A DNA stretch of 64,000 nucleotides, from the NCBI GenBank assembly GCA_965198875.1, contig CBDAPU010000001.1, positions 124,001 to 188,000 of the forward strand, in the 5' to 3' direction. This DNA comes from CBDAPU01 sp965198875. GTDB lineage: Bacteria; Pseudomonadota; Gammaproteobacteria; Eutrophobiales; Eutrophobiaceae. How positions within the stretch are numbered: the first letter of the stretch is position 1; each line of letters starts with the position of its first letter. The notes under the pieces were generated by a model. It was not told the origin of the DNA. It ran no database searches and saw nothing but the letters and a program-made list of their open reading frames with translations. The position numbers and the translations under genes are program-made. Shown here in pieces: positions 1-8,837 of the stretch.

Positions 1-61
1 CATGACATAACGCAACCCTATGAACACTTCGTATGGCGCCCGCATCCTGGCGGGAGGGTGA

Positions 62-1306
62 TTATTCATACCGGAGCGCCTGGGCGGGTTGGGTTTGGGC
101 GGCACGCCTGGCCGGATAAATGGTGGCGAGAACGGTGAGAATAAAAGACAGCAACGCAACAGCAATGACGTCAGAGCAATGCAGAGCGGACGGCAACTCG
201 CTGATATAAAATACCTCCGGGGACATGAACTTTATCTGTAAAAACGTCTCAATGCGGCTGATAATGGCGTCAACATTCAGTGCCAGGCAAACACCCCCCA
301 TCACCCCCAGCACAGTGCCTGCAAAACCGATCACCGTTCCCTGGATAATGAAGATCCGCATAATACTGCCGGGGCTCGCCCCCAGCGTGCGTAGTACGGC
401 AATATCGGCTTGTTTGTCCGTGACCACCATGATCAGCGTTGAGATGATGTTGAAGGCGGCAACGGCGATAATCAGGGATAAAATGATAAACATCACCGTC
501 TTTTCAGTTTTTAACGCCTTGAAGAGGTTTGCATGACGGCGAGGCCAGTCAATCACTTCATAATCGCCGGGGACCGCCTCCATCGCCTGTTTGCTGATAA
601 GCGGCGCCCTCATCACATCGCTGGTTTTTATCCTCAAACCGGCGGGGGCGGTTTTATGAAACATCTCCAGTGCATCATGCAGATGGATCAAGGCCAATGC
701 CCCGTCAAACTCGTTCATACCCACTTCAAAAATGCCGGTGACTGTAAAGCGCCTTAACTGTGGCAACACCCCGGTAACGGAAGCGCCGCTCTGTGGTGAG
801 ATCAGCGTGACCTCATCGCCTGCGAATACGCCGAGATATCTCGCCAGTTCAATGCCGATGATCATCCCATACTCCCCGGGGCGCAGATCTGAAAACCGGC
901 CGGATAGCATCTTTTCAGCCACCTGTGATACTTCTGCTTCCTCTTCCGGCAGCACGCCCCGGATAACCGCCCCCTGTACGCTTCTATTATTTACCAACAT
1001 CCCCTCGGCCCTGAGGTAAGGTGCAACGCCCGAGATGTGCGGATGTTGTTCGAGCGCTACTGCGATATGTCTCCAGTCGGTGAGCTCTCCCCCTTTTTTT
1101 ATTACTGTGGCATGTGAGGCCATACCCAGGATCCGCGCAGTGAGTTCTTTTTCAAAACCATTCATGATGGACAGCACGGTGATCAGCGCCAGCACACCAA
1201 TGGCGATGCCTGAAATCGATATTAACGATATGAAAGATATGAAATGGTTGCGGCGCCTGACCTTCACATAACGAAGGCCAATGAAGGCTTCAAATGGATT
1301 GTACAT
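62..1306 (-). CDS. lolC: Lipoprotein-releasing ABC transporter permease, LolC/LolE family
   Basis: Inner-membrane permease of the LolCDE complex, which extracts outer-membrane lipoproteins from the inner membrane and hands them to LolA. The protein is 414 residues, the family's usual length. It has an N-terminal membrane segment (about residues 24-46, including SISGIAIGVLALITVLSIM), a large periplasmic domain, and a C-terminal FtsX-type region with three hydrophobic segments (about 270-400). I chose the ATG at 1306, giving MYNPFEAFIGLRYVK, because the longer frame to 1402 adds a non-conserved leader. The ATP-binding partner LolD would lie just left of the window. LolC and LolE cannot be told apart here; the symbol rests on the usual C-D-E gene order. 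Confidence 0.85.
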   Translation of the reverse strand: MYNPFEAFIGLRYVKVRRRNHFISFISLISISGIAIGVLALITVLSIMNGFEKELTARILGMASHATVIKKGGELTDWRHIAVALEQHPHISGVAPYLRAEGMLVNNRSVQGAVIRGVLPEEEAEVSQVAEKMLSGRFSDLRPGEYGMIIGIELARYLGVFAGDEVTLISPQSGASVTGVLPQLRRFTVTGIFEVGMNEFDGALALIHLHDALEMFHKTAPAGLRIKTSDVMRAPLISKQAMEAVPGDYEVIDWPRRHANLFKALKTEKTVMFIILSLIIAVAAFNIISTLIMVVTDKQADIAVLRTLGASPGSIMRIFIIQGTVIGFAGTVLGVMGGVCLALNVDAIISRIETFLQIKFMSPEVFYISELPSALHCSDVIAVALLSFILTVLATIYPARRAAQTQPAQALRYE

Positions 1307-1458
1307 GGCGACATTATATGGACACGTCACTGACAAGTCACACGCACAGGCAACGCGCATGATCATGGACAAACCCCTGCATAGGACTTCGCAGGAGGTC
1401 AATTTAGCGGTTTGACGACCGGGGGCTCAGGGGGCATTAACACGACTTGATGATTTAA

Positions 1459-1995
1459 CTACACAGGGCATATGCTTTTATCTACAAACATGTTAATTAA
1501 GCCTGAAAAATCTCTCGGGGCGTGTTGCCTGTATTCTTCTTCCACCAATAAGGCGCCTACACGGTATTCGGGCGCAAACTGGCGCACATCCTTGCACCAC
1601 TGTTGCAAGCGGGCATATTTTCTGACATCGTTATCATCTTTGCGCCCCTTTGTTTCCACAATCCACACTTCTTGTTTTTGATTGCGGACAAGAAAGTCGG
1701 GAAAGTAGTTTGCAATTTTTCCATCAGTTTTTACGTAATCCAGGCGCAAATTAACGGCAAAGTAGTTTTTGGCAAACGAGACAACATCAGGGCATTTGTC
1801 CAGAAATTTTGCAAAGTCGTATTCCAGCGAAAAATTTTCGGCAATACGATTTTGCGGACATTTTACAGAGGCGTAAAGATACTTTGGCGGTTTCATCGGA
1901 AAAGGGCGCATATCGCTTACTCTCAGTTCATTTTGAACTCCAGTCTGAGGCGTTTCTTTTATCAGCAACGTCCGGATATAACCTGTTGTCAGCAA
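1459..1995 (-). pseudogene. Type III restriction Res subunit, C-terminal nuclease fragment
   Basis: The 178-residue frame resembles the C-terminal end of type III restriction (Res) subunits. It has DMRPFP near the N-terminus, an acidic residue in YFPDF and VETKG about 28 residues later, which together make a PD-(D/E)xK nuclease core, followed by RLQQWCKDV. Full Res subunits are around 900-1000 residues with a helicase motor; nothing of the motor is present, and the frame is cut off just before tsaB. No methyltransferase partner is nearby. I read it as a 5'-truncated relic of a lost restriction system. It could instead be a stand-alone small nuclease, since the remaining frame is intact. Confidence 0.6.
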
Positions 1996-2055
1996 CCGAT
2001 CATTTGATTAGAGTTTCCCTGACAACTGATAGACAACACTGCGGATACACATTTT

Positions 2056-2727
2056 ATGATGGCCAGCATACTGGCGCTGGATACGTCAACGGAGGCCTGC
2101 TCGGTGGCCTTGCAGATCGGCGGGGATCTGTATGAACGCCGGCAAATCGCCCCGCGTAAACACGCTGAGCTGATCCTGCCCATGGTAGAGGATGTATTAA
2201 AGGCATCTTCCAGTAAACTGACCGATCTCGATGCGTTCGCCTTTGGGCGTGGCCCCGGTGCATTCACGGGCGTCAGAATCGCCGTCGGCGTGATACAGGG
2301 CCTGGCATTGGGCGCGGGCCTGCCGGTTATTCCCGTTTCATCACTGGCGACATTGGCGCAAGGGGTCAGCGATAAGCAGGTGCATATCTTTGCAGCAATC
2401 GACGCCAGAATGGGTGAGATCTACTGGGCCCTATATGAAAAAAATCAAAGCGGTATCGTCCAGCTTCAGGCAAGAGAGAAAGTCACTTCACCCAATCGGG
2501 TCGATGTTGTTGTTGATAAAGAGGTCTATGGTGTTGGCACGGGTTGGGGGACATATCAGAGGATCTTGAAAACACGATTCAAAGACAGGTTGATTGGCTT
2601 GGACCCCGAGCACTACCCCCTGGCAAAAAACATGCTGCCCCTGGCAACAGCGGCGTTTGAAAACGGCGACTTGTTGCCCGCCGAGAAGGCGCTGCCGGTT
2701 TACCTTCGAGATAAGGTGACGGGCTAG
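2056..2727 (+). CDS. tsaB: tRNA threonylcarbamoyladenosine biosynthesis protein TsaB
   Basis: TsaB is the non-catalytic partner of TsaD in making t6A37 on ANN-decoding tRNAs. The 223-residue protein starts with the family's ILALDTSTEACSVAL, an actin-like ATPase phosphate-1 region, and has the conserved GRGPGAFTGVR at about residues 65-75. Length is normal. Two ATGs in tandem (2056, 2059) are both possible starts. The stop overlaps the convergent gcvP stop by a few bases, so both genes end in each other's coding sequence with no room for a separate terminator. Upstream lies only the restriction relic on the other strand. Confidence 0.92.
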   Translation: MMASILALDTSTEACSVALQIGGDLYERRQIAPRKHAELILPMVEDVLKASSSKLTDLDAFAFGRGPGAFTGVRIAVGVIQGLALGAGLPVIPVSSLATLAQGVSDKQVHIFAAIDARMGEIYWALYEKNQSGIVQLQAREKVTSPNRVDVVVDKEVYGVGTGWGTYQRILKTRFKDRLIGLDPEHYPLAKNMLPLATAAFENGDLLPAEKALPVYLRDKVTG

Positions 2728-5639
2728 TTCGTATAGGCTTCAACCGGCAGACAACTGCAAAACAGATTTTTATCACCATGCAAATTATCAACCCGCCCCA
2801 CTGATGGCCAGTATTTATCATCCCTGATGGTGTCCATGGGGTAGAACGCCTGCTGTTTGCTGTACGGCATGGTCCATTCGGGCTCCAGCAGTAGCTGGTG
2901 AGTGTGCGGCGCATTTTTCAACAGATTATTTTGCTTATCTGCCCTGCCGTCCTCTATGGCCTTTATCTCGGCCCGGATTGAGATCAGCGCATCGCAAAAA
3001 CGATCCAGCTCTCTTTTGTTCTCACTCTCCGTCGGTTCGATCATCAATGTGTCGGCCACGGGGAAAGACATGGTAGGCGCATGGAAGCCATAATCCACAA
3101 GGCGCTTTGCAATGTCATCGACGGTAACACCGCTTATCGCTTTTACCGGCCTCAGATCAATAATGCACTCGTGGGCCACCATGTTGTTTTTCCCCGTATA
3201 CAACACCGGATAATGGGGGGCGAGCCTTCGGGCAATATAATTGGCGTTTAACAGCGCCACCAGCGTTGCCCGTCTTAACCCCCGGGCGCCCATCATGGCG
3301 ATATAGGCCCATGAAATACTCAGGATGCTGGCCGAGCCCCAGGGTGCGGCGGAGACCGTCCCTATCGTCCCTGCCGCCCCGGCGGCAGGGTTGACGCCAG
3401 CGACAACCGGATGCTCCGGCAAGTAAGGGGCCAGGTGCCTTCTCACGCCAACCGGGCCCATGCCCGGCCCGCCGCCGCCATGGGGAATGGCAAATGTTTT
3501 ATGCAGGTTAATATGCATGACGTCCGCACCGATGTTTCCCGGCCTTGCAATGCCCACCAGGGCATTCATATTGGCGCCGTCCAGATAGACCTGGCCGCCG
3601 TGATCGTGAATAACCCGGCAGATCGCCTGGAAGGTCTCTTCATACACGCCATGTGTCGATGGATAGGTGATCATCAATGCAGATAGGTGAGCGGCATGTC
3701 GCTCCGCCTTGGCTTTCAGATCATGCAGATCAACATTGCCATCATCATCACACTTCACCATGATCACTTTCATCCCCGCCATAACGGCGCTGGCCGGGTT
3801 GGTGCCATGGGCGGATGCAGGGATAAGACAAATGTCGCGCTGGCGCTCGTTATTGACCTCCTGGTATTTACGAATGACTAGAAGACCGGTGTACTCTCCC
3901 TGGGAGCCGGCGTTGGGTTGCAGGGTAAAGGCGTCAAACCCGGTGAGATCACAGAGCATATCTTCCAGCTCTTCGAACATCTGTATGTAACCCTGGGTCT
4001 GCTCAAGGGGGGCGAACGGGTGCATGGCGCTAAACTCACGATAGGACAGCGCCTGCAATTCAGTGGCGGCATTTAATTTCATAGTGCAGGAGCCCAGCGG
4101 GATCATCGCCCGATCCAGGGAGATGTCTTTGCGTGCCAGCCAGCGCATGTAGCGCATCATCTCCGTTTCACAGTGGTAGAGCTCAAATACCGGATGGGTG
4201 AGGATGGGATCGGCCCTGAGTAATGTGGGCGGTATACATTCATCCAGTGACTTATCGATTGCATTGACGCTGAGTTGTCGCTCCGCATCCGATGAGAAGA
4301 TCCGCCATAACTTGCGTAATTCCTCTGTTGTTGTGGTCTCATCAAAGGCAATGCCTAATCTGTCGGCATCATAGACCCTTAGATTAACCCGGGACTCCCT
4401 GGCCTTTGCCGCAATGCGCCTCGCCCGCCCGGGTGTGTTGACCGTAACCGTATCGAAATAGGACTGGGTGATGACGGTATAGCCCAGTTGCGTGAGCCCA
4501 TGCACACAGATCTGCATCAGACGATGCACACGGCCGGCAATTAACCTGAGCCCTTTTGGCCCGTGGTAGATGGCGTAAAACCCGGCGATCACCGCCAACA
4601 GTACCTGCGAGGTGCAGATATTACTGGTGGCCTTTTCTCTGCGGATATGTTGCTCTCGGGTTTGCAACGCCATACGTAATGCGGGGTTGCCGTGGTTATC
4701 CACTGACACGCCGATGATGCGCCCCGGCATGGCGCGAATGAACTTCTCCCGTGTTGCAAAAAAGGCGGCATGGGGCCCGCCATAGCCCATCGGCACACCG
4801 AACCGCTGTGAGTTACCGAGAACCACATCGGCGCCCATAGCCCCCGGTGATCTGAGGATCACCAGGGCGAGCAAGTCACTGGCCACAGCGACCAATGCCG
4901 ACTGTGCATGGGCCTGCTCGATCAGCGGGGAGATGTCTTTTATCTCGCCGCTGGAGCCCGGATATTGCATCAACACCCCAAAGACATCGTGCCCTTCCAG
5001 CTCGGTTTCGGGATCTGCGATGATCACATCAAAGCCAAAATACCTGGCCCGGGTCTGCACCACGGCAATGGTCTGGGGATGGCAGTCCTGATCAACAAAG
5101 TACGTCATGCTGTCTTTTTTAACCAGCCGCTTGCACATGGCCATGGCCTCTGCGGCCGCCGTTGCCTCATCCAGCATGGACGCATTGGCAATTTCCATGC
5201 CGGTGAGATCGATCACCATTTGCTGAAAATTTAAGAGCGCCTCCAGCCTGCCTTGACTGATTTCAGCCTGGTAGGGGGTGTAGGCGGTATACCAGGCGGG
5301 GTTTTCCAACACGTTACGTTTAATCACCGCAGGCATGATGGCGCCGTAATACCCCATGCCGATCATGGAAATAAACACACGATTTCTCTCTCGCATTTTG
5401 CGTAAGTAGGTGATCACAGCCCGCTCGCTGATGGTTGCCGTCAGAGAGAGTGTGTCTTTGATCAGGATCGAATCCGGAACAGCTTTATCGATAATATCTT
5501 CCAGATCCTTCATGCCCAGCTCAGAGAGCATCTCTTTTATCTGATGTCTGTCGGGGCCAATATGGCGACGAATGAAGTCGCCCCGCATCTCCAGTTGCTC
5601 AAGGGTGTGCTCTTCTATCATGCCTGTCATCTCCAGCAC
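2724..5639 (-). CDS. gcvP: Glycine dehydrogenase (decarboxylating), P protein
   Basis: P protein of the glycine cleavage system: PLP-dependent decarboxylation of glycine with transfer of the aminomethyl group to the lipoyl arm of GcvH. At 971 residues it is the fused two-lobe form. The PLP-binding lysine sits in NLHKTFAIPHGGGGPG (about residue 714). GSCTMKLNAATE and the N-terminal FIRRHIGP are typical. Starts at residues 1, 4 and 7 are all ATG; the longest is given. It is the last gene of gcvT-gcvH-gcvP, with 155 bases between gcvH and gcvP. The 3' end overlaps tsaB by four bases. Confidence 0.97.
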   Translation of the reverse strand: MLEMTGMIEEHTLEQLEMRGDFIRRHIGPDRHQIKEMLSELGMKDLEDIIDKAVPDSILIKDTLSLTATISERAVITYLRKMRERNRVFISMIGMGYYGAIMPAVIKRNVLENPAWYTAYTPYQAEISQGRLEALLNFQQMVIDLTGMEIANASMLDEATAAAEAMAMCKRLVKKDSMTYFVDQDCHPQTIAVVQTRARYFGFDVIIADPETELEGHDVFGVLMQYPGSSGEIKDISPLIEQAHAQSALVAVASDLLALVILRSPGAMGADVVLGNSQRFGVPMGYGGPHAAFFATREKFIRAMPGRIIGVSVDNHGNPALRMALQTREQHIRREKATSNICTSQVLLAVIAGFYAIYHGPKGLRLIAGRVHRLMQICVHGLTQLGYTVITQSYFDTVTVNTPGRARRIAAKARESRVNLRVYDADRLGIAFDETTTTEELRKLWRIFSSDAERQLSVNAIDKSLDECIPPTLLRADPILTHPVFELYHCETEMMRYMRWLARKDISLDRAMIPLGSCTMKLNAATELQALSYREFSAMHPFAPLEQTQGYIQMFEELEDMLCDLTGFDAFTLQPNAGSQGEYTGLLVIRKYQEVNNERQRDICLIPASAHGTNPASAVMAGMKVIMVKCDDDGNVDLHDLKAKAERHAAHLSALMITYPSTHGVYEETFQAICRVIHDHGGQVYLDGANMNALVGIARPGNIGADVMHINLHKTFAIPHGGGGPGMGPVGVRRHLAPYLPEHPVVAGVNPAAGAAGTIGTVSAAPWGSASILSISWAYIAMMGARGLRRATLVALLNANYIARRLAPHYPVLYTGKNNMVAHECIIDLRPVKAISGVTVDDIAKRLVDYGFHAPTMSFPVADTLMIEPTESENKRELDRFCDALISIRAEIKAIEDGRADKQNNLLKNAPHTHQLLLEPEWTMPYSKQQAFYPMDTIRDDKYWPSVGRVDNLHGDKNLFCSCLPVEAYTN

Positions 5640-5794
5640 CGGTTTAACTTACACATCACAGTTCTTTATTTTATCGCTACTGCACGCTCATCTTATCTCA
5701 TAAGCGGGCCGCCGGGGAGCTCGCCTCGCCCGCGCATCTTTGCAAACAGAGAGGCCGACTTCATGCGCGCTGGCCCATCGAGATCGGATTGTGT

Positions 5795-6172
5795 TTATCC
5801 GTCTTTGATGAAGTCCGAATAGGCGCCCTCATCCATTAATTGCTCCAGGGCATGGGTATCATCCGTCTCGATTTTCAACAACCAGCCGGCGCCGAGGGGA
5901 TCGGCATTGACCAGCTCCGGCTCATCGCTGAGCGACTCATTAACGGCGATGACCTCACCGTTTATCGGCATCTTAATCTCACCGGCCGCCTTCACAGACT
6001 CAATAACGGCCGCCTCACTGCCGACGGTCAAGGTCTCTCCCACGGTGGGTAATTCAACATACACCACATCCCCCAGTTGTTCCTGTGCATAGTGTGAAAT
6101 GCCAATGCTGACGGCGCCATCGTCTTCCAGCCTTAACCACTCATGCTCCTCGGTAAATTTGAGTTCGCTCAT
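5795..6172 (-). CDS. gcvH: Glycine cleavage system H protein
   Basis: Lipoyl carrier that shuttles the aminomethyl intermediate between P, T and L proteins. It is 125 residues, a normal length. The lipoylation lysine is Lys61 in ESVKAAGEI, and the N-terminal half has the family's EEHEWLRL. It lies 18 bases downstream of gcvT on the same strand, clearly in one transcript. No unusual residues are seen. Confidence 0.97.
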   Translation of the reverse strand: MSELKFTEEHEWLRLEDDGAVSIGISHYAQEQLGDVVYVELPTVGETLTVGSEAAVIESVKAAGEIKMPINGEVIAVNESLSDEPELVNADPLGAGWLLKIETDDTHALEQLMDEGAYSDFIKDG

Positions 6173-6190
6173 TTAAGTCTCGCTCCCGCT

Positions 6191-7297
6191 TCAGGGTTTG
6201 ACATAACGGTGTTTCATAAAAGGTAATGCTGTGATACGAATTGTATGCAATCGCTGTCGAATTTCCACCTGTAACGGGTTGCCACTGTGCGCGTAGTCAT
6301 GCTGCACATAACCCATTGCCACCGGATGATTGACGCTGGGGCCGAAACCGCCGCTGGTTACTTCGCCGACTTCTTCTTGTTCTTCGGTGAACAGGCCGGC
6401 GCCTTCCCTGACCGGTAGTTTCCCTTCCATAACCAGACCACAGCGTTGTTTGCCGACGCCATTTTTTATCTGCCCCATGATCTTCTCGGCGCCGGGGAAG
6501 CTCGGCGCCGCCGCACCATCACGGTATTTTCTCGCAATGACCCAGCCTAGCCCCGCCTCTATGGGGGTTGTTATCGTATCAATATCATGGCCATAAAGAC
6601 AAAGACCCGCTTCAAGGCGAAGGGAGTCCCGTGCACCCAGCCCTGCAAATTGCACTCGCTTATCGGATAGCAATAATCTCGCCATGGCCTCGGCCTGTGT
6701 TGACGCCAGTGATATCTCAAAACCATCTTCACCGGTGTAGCCGGAGCGACTGATAAAACAGGCGATGCCATGTATCTGAAAACTCCCCGTGGTCAGGAAG
6801 GTGAGTTTTTCTATGTCGGGATTAAGTGCGCTCAGGACATCCACCGCTTTTGGCCCCTGTAACGCCAGCAGGGCAAGATCGGCGCAGAGCTCAACCTCAG
6901 AGTCATCCAGCGTTTTTTTAAGATAGTGATAATCGGTTTCCTTGCAGGCCCCATTGACTACCAGATGCAGGCCCTTTGGGGTTTTAGTCACCATCAGATC
7001 ATCGATAATGCCGCCGTTCTGATTGGTCATCAAGGTGTAGCGTTGTTGCCCGTTCCTTAAACCACGTATGTCGCTGGTAACCCGTTTTTCGATGGCGGTA
7101 TCGGCGCTGTCCCCAAAGATACGAATTTGCCCCATGTGTGAGACGTCAAACAGACCGGCCAGTGAGCGTGTGTGCAGGTGTTCGTCCTTTATGCCCTGAT
7201 ATTGCACCGGCATGTCATAGCCGGCAAACGCCACCATGCGCGCCTGGTGTGCCTGATGTAAAGCATAAAGTGGTGTTTTCTTGAGCATCTTCTGCAT
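6191..7297 (-). CDS. gcvT: Glycine cleavage system aminomethyltransferase, T protein
   Basis: Tetrahydrofolate-dependent T protein that releases ammonia and forms 5,10-methylene-THF. Near the N-terminus KTPLYALHQAHQARMVAFAG and FDVSHMGQ are typical, and EDGFEIS and GLGARDSLRLEAGLCLYGHD form the folate-site region. The frame extends to a TTG at 7324, but homologues begin near LKKTPLY. I place the start at the ATG at 7297; the ATG nine bases downstream is equally possible and neither has a clear ribosome site. First gene of the gcv operon. I looked for a glycine riboswitch in 7298-7463 and did not see one. Confidence 0.95.
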   Translation of the reverse strand: MQKMLKKTPLYALHQAHQARMVAFAGYDMPVQYQGIKDEHLHTRSLAGLFDVSHMGQIRIFGDSADTAIEKRVTSDIRGLRNGQQRYTLMTNQNGGIIDDLMVTKTPKGLHLVVNGACKETDYHYLKKTLDDSEVELCADLALLALQGPKAVDVLSALNPDIEKLTFLTTGSFQIHGIACFISRSGYTGEDGFEISLASTQAEAMARLLLSDKRVQFAGLGARDSLRLEAGLCLYGHDIDTITTPIEAGLGWVIARKYRDGAAAPSFPGAEKIMGQIKNGVGKQRCGLVMEGKLPVREGAGLFTEEQEEVGEVTSGGFGPSVNHPVAMGYVQHDYAHSGNPLQVEIRQRLHTIRITALPFMKHRYVKP

Positions 7298-7463
7298 TAT
7301 TGCGCTTTGCTGGCTACACCGCAAAAGTACCCATAAGGATGGTGCAAAAATACCAGCAATGCAACTGCACTGCTGATATAGACAGACTGATTAAAGACAG
7401 AGCCTTAATAAAGGGATATGGCGTGCATACATCCTGATCTAAACCGATAGATGAAGCCACAGA

Positions 7464-8480
7464 TCAGCCAACCCACTGAGGGGCCGAGGGCTTATCGCCT
7501 CCACGGACAACATAGGCGATGGCATCGTCATTGCCCGTATTCTCTATGGTGCGAGCCAGTCTCTTTGGGATGGTGAGCACATCTCCCTGGTTCAAGACCA
7601 CCTGGCCATCCTGCCAGTTGACGGTGAGGCCGCCTGCAAACAGGTATATCACCTCCTCTTCCAGGCGGTGATGCTGCTTGATCATCTCCCCCGGCGGGAT
7701 GTGCAAGCGCCGCAGATGGAACCCATGTGGCCAGGCCATTTTCCCGGCAGGGATATTCTCAGCCGGATTGGCGGCGCCAATGACGGGAACCTCCTCAATC
7801 TCTGTGCCCTCGACTAATAAAGACCTTGCAACGGAGCGCTCCTTAAAAGCACAGACGCAATCCAGCATTTCCGCTTTCGTCATGTTGTGCATGTTTTCGA
7901 TTTGCGCCTCAGTGGTCACTGGCATGGGCGATATGCCATCGGGGATCATCTCGCCTTTGCCGCTATCAATCAGTCGGCCATCCTCCAGCAAGATCAGCCC
8001 GTATTCCCTGGCCATCTCAAACACCACCGGCGCCCAGGTCACCCGCCCCGGATCATCACCGCCCAATACTGAGCACATATAGCCTGTTTCCGTGCCTACA
8101 TTTTCAAAACCGCGAAAGAGGTTTGTGGGTATGGAGATCACATCCCCCGGGCCGATGATGACTTCACCTTCATCGGCGTCCACCCCCCAGCGAAACGCCC
8201 ACTGGCTGCTCTGGACGATAAAGACTTCCGCAGTCAAGTGGCTATGCTGGGAATTGATCGAATGGGGTTGCTGGCGCACACCGCCGATATTGAAACCATG
8301 GGGGATATGGATATGCACATGTTGCTCCGGGTTCTCGGCGACACCCGGGCCGATGATGGTGAAATTCTCTTTTTGGTTGCCGGGCGTTTTGGTATCAATA
8401 AAGGCCGTTGTGCAGGGGATCAGATCCCGATAACGGACCAGGCGTCTTTGCATTTCCTCCGGGCTGATGTTGATGCTCAT
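7464..8480 (-). CDS. Bicupin protein, gentisate-dioxygenase-like fold
   Basis: A 338-residue protein with two cupin barrels. The first (about residues 55-150) has candidate metal ligands His79, His81 and Glu85 in HSHLTAEVF, followed by GPGDVISIP. The second (about 235-335) has HHRLEEEVIYLF from residue 270, followed by NQGDVLTIP. Two-barrel cupins of this length include gentisate 1,2-dioxygenases and their relatives, but the chemistry cannot be assigned from this alone. The gene is divergent from symporter 1 and has a copy of the island's 14-base box pointing at it 55 bases before the start codon, so it most likely belongs to the same catabolic regulon. Confidence 0.75.
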   Translation of the reverse strand: MSINISPEEMQRRLVRYRDLIPCTTAFIDTKTPGNQKENFTIIGPGVAENPEQHVHIHIPHGFNIGGVRQQPHSINSQHSHLTAEVFIVQSSQWAFRWGVDADEGEVIIGPGDVISIPTNLFRGFENVGTETGYMCSVLGGDDPGRVTWAPVVFEMAREYGLILLEDGRLIDSGKGEMIPDGISPMPVTTEAQIENMHNMTKAEMLDCVCAFKERSVARSLLVEGTEIEEVPVIGAANPAENIPAGKMAWPHGFHLRRLHIPPGEMIKQHHRLEEEVIYLFAGGLTVNWQDGQVVLNQGDVLTIPKRLARTIENTGNDDAIAYVVRGGDKPSAPQWVG

Positions 8481-8535
8481 CCGCTTGGTGCCTCTTAGGC
8501 AGTTTCCTGTTGTGCATTAAAGATAAATAAAAATT

Positions 8536-8549
8536 TACTTCGAATGCAA
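8536..8549 (-). promoter_or_regulatory. Island box 1 (TTGCATTCGAAGTA)
   Basis: Exact copy of the 14-base box on the minus strand, 55 bases before the bicupin start codon and oriented toward it. The core TTCGAA is self-complementary, but the outer bases are not, so the box is directional. Confidence 0.7.
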
Positions 8550-8698
8550 AATGAATGCAATATATCCATCGCATCTTCAAGGGATAAGGCGATCTTGGCG
8601 TGCGTTTCGCCGTGTTTTGTCTTGCCTTTTAGAGCAATAATCCGAGTTAGTCCGAGTTTTCGCGCGCATAATAATTAAAGAGAAGGCTTGCGCAATGG

Positions 8699-8712
8699 TT
8701 GCATTCGAAGTA
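8699..8712 (+). promoter_or_regulatory. Island box 2 (TTGCATTCGAAGTA)
   Basis: Exact copy of the box on the plus strand, 125 bases before the ATG of symporter 1 and oriented toward it. It is followed by the A/T-rich CATATTATACATC. Confidence 0.7.
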
Positions 8713-8837
8713 CATATTATACATCATTGAAACTTAAAAAGATCCCGCAGAGAAATACGCAAGAAAGACCGAAACAGGCTGGATGGGATAACGTGATCAG
8801 CGGCTAAAATGATGTTGAGATTATCAAGACTTAAGGG

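Larger units (their letters stand above)
8481..8837. other. Divergent control region between bicupin gene and symporter 1
   Basis: This 357-base gene-free stretch carries two copies of the 14-base box in opposite orientations (8536-8549 on the minus strand, 8699-8712 on the plus strand), each facing the gene it precedes. Next to the minus-strand copy a half-box TTGCATTC is repeated 11 bases upstream (8552-8559). At 8502-8516 there is GTTTCCTGTTGTGCA, related to a second motif at 21821, 22167 and 13925. No tRNA or small open frame is apparent. Confidence 0.6.

Noticed and set aside
1..8. Possible start of lolD on the minus strand (ATG at 8-6, with AGGG upstream)
   Set aside because: Only two codons lie in the window, so the gene cannot be supported although it is expected from LolCDE order.
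7298..7463. Glycine riboswitch upstream of gcvT
   Set aside because: I looked for the conserved purine-rich and GG-rich blocks and a tandem arrangement; none is visible.
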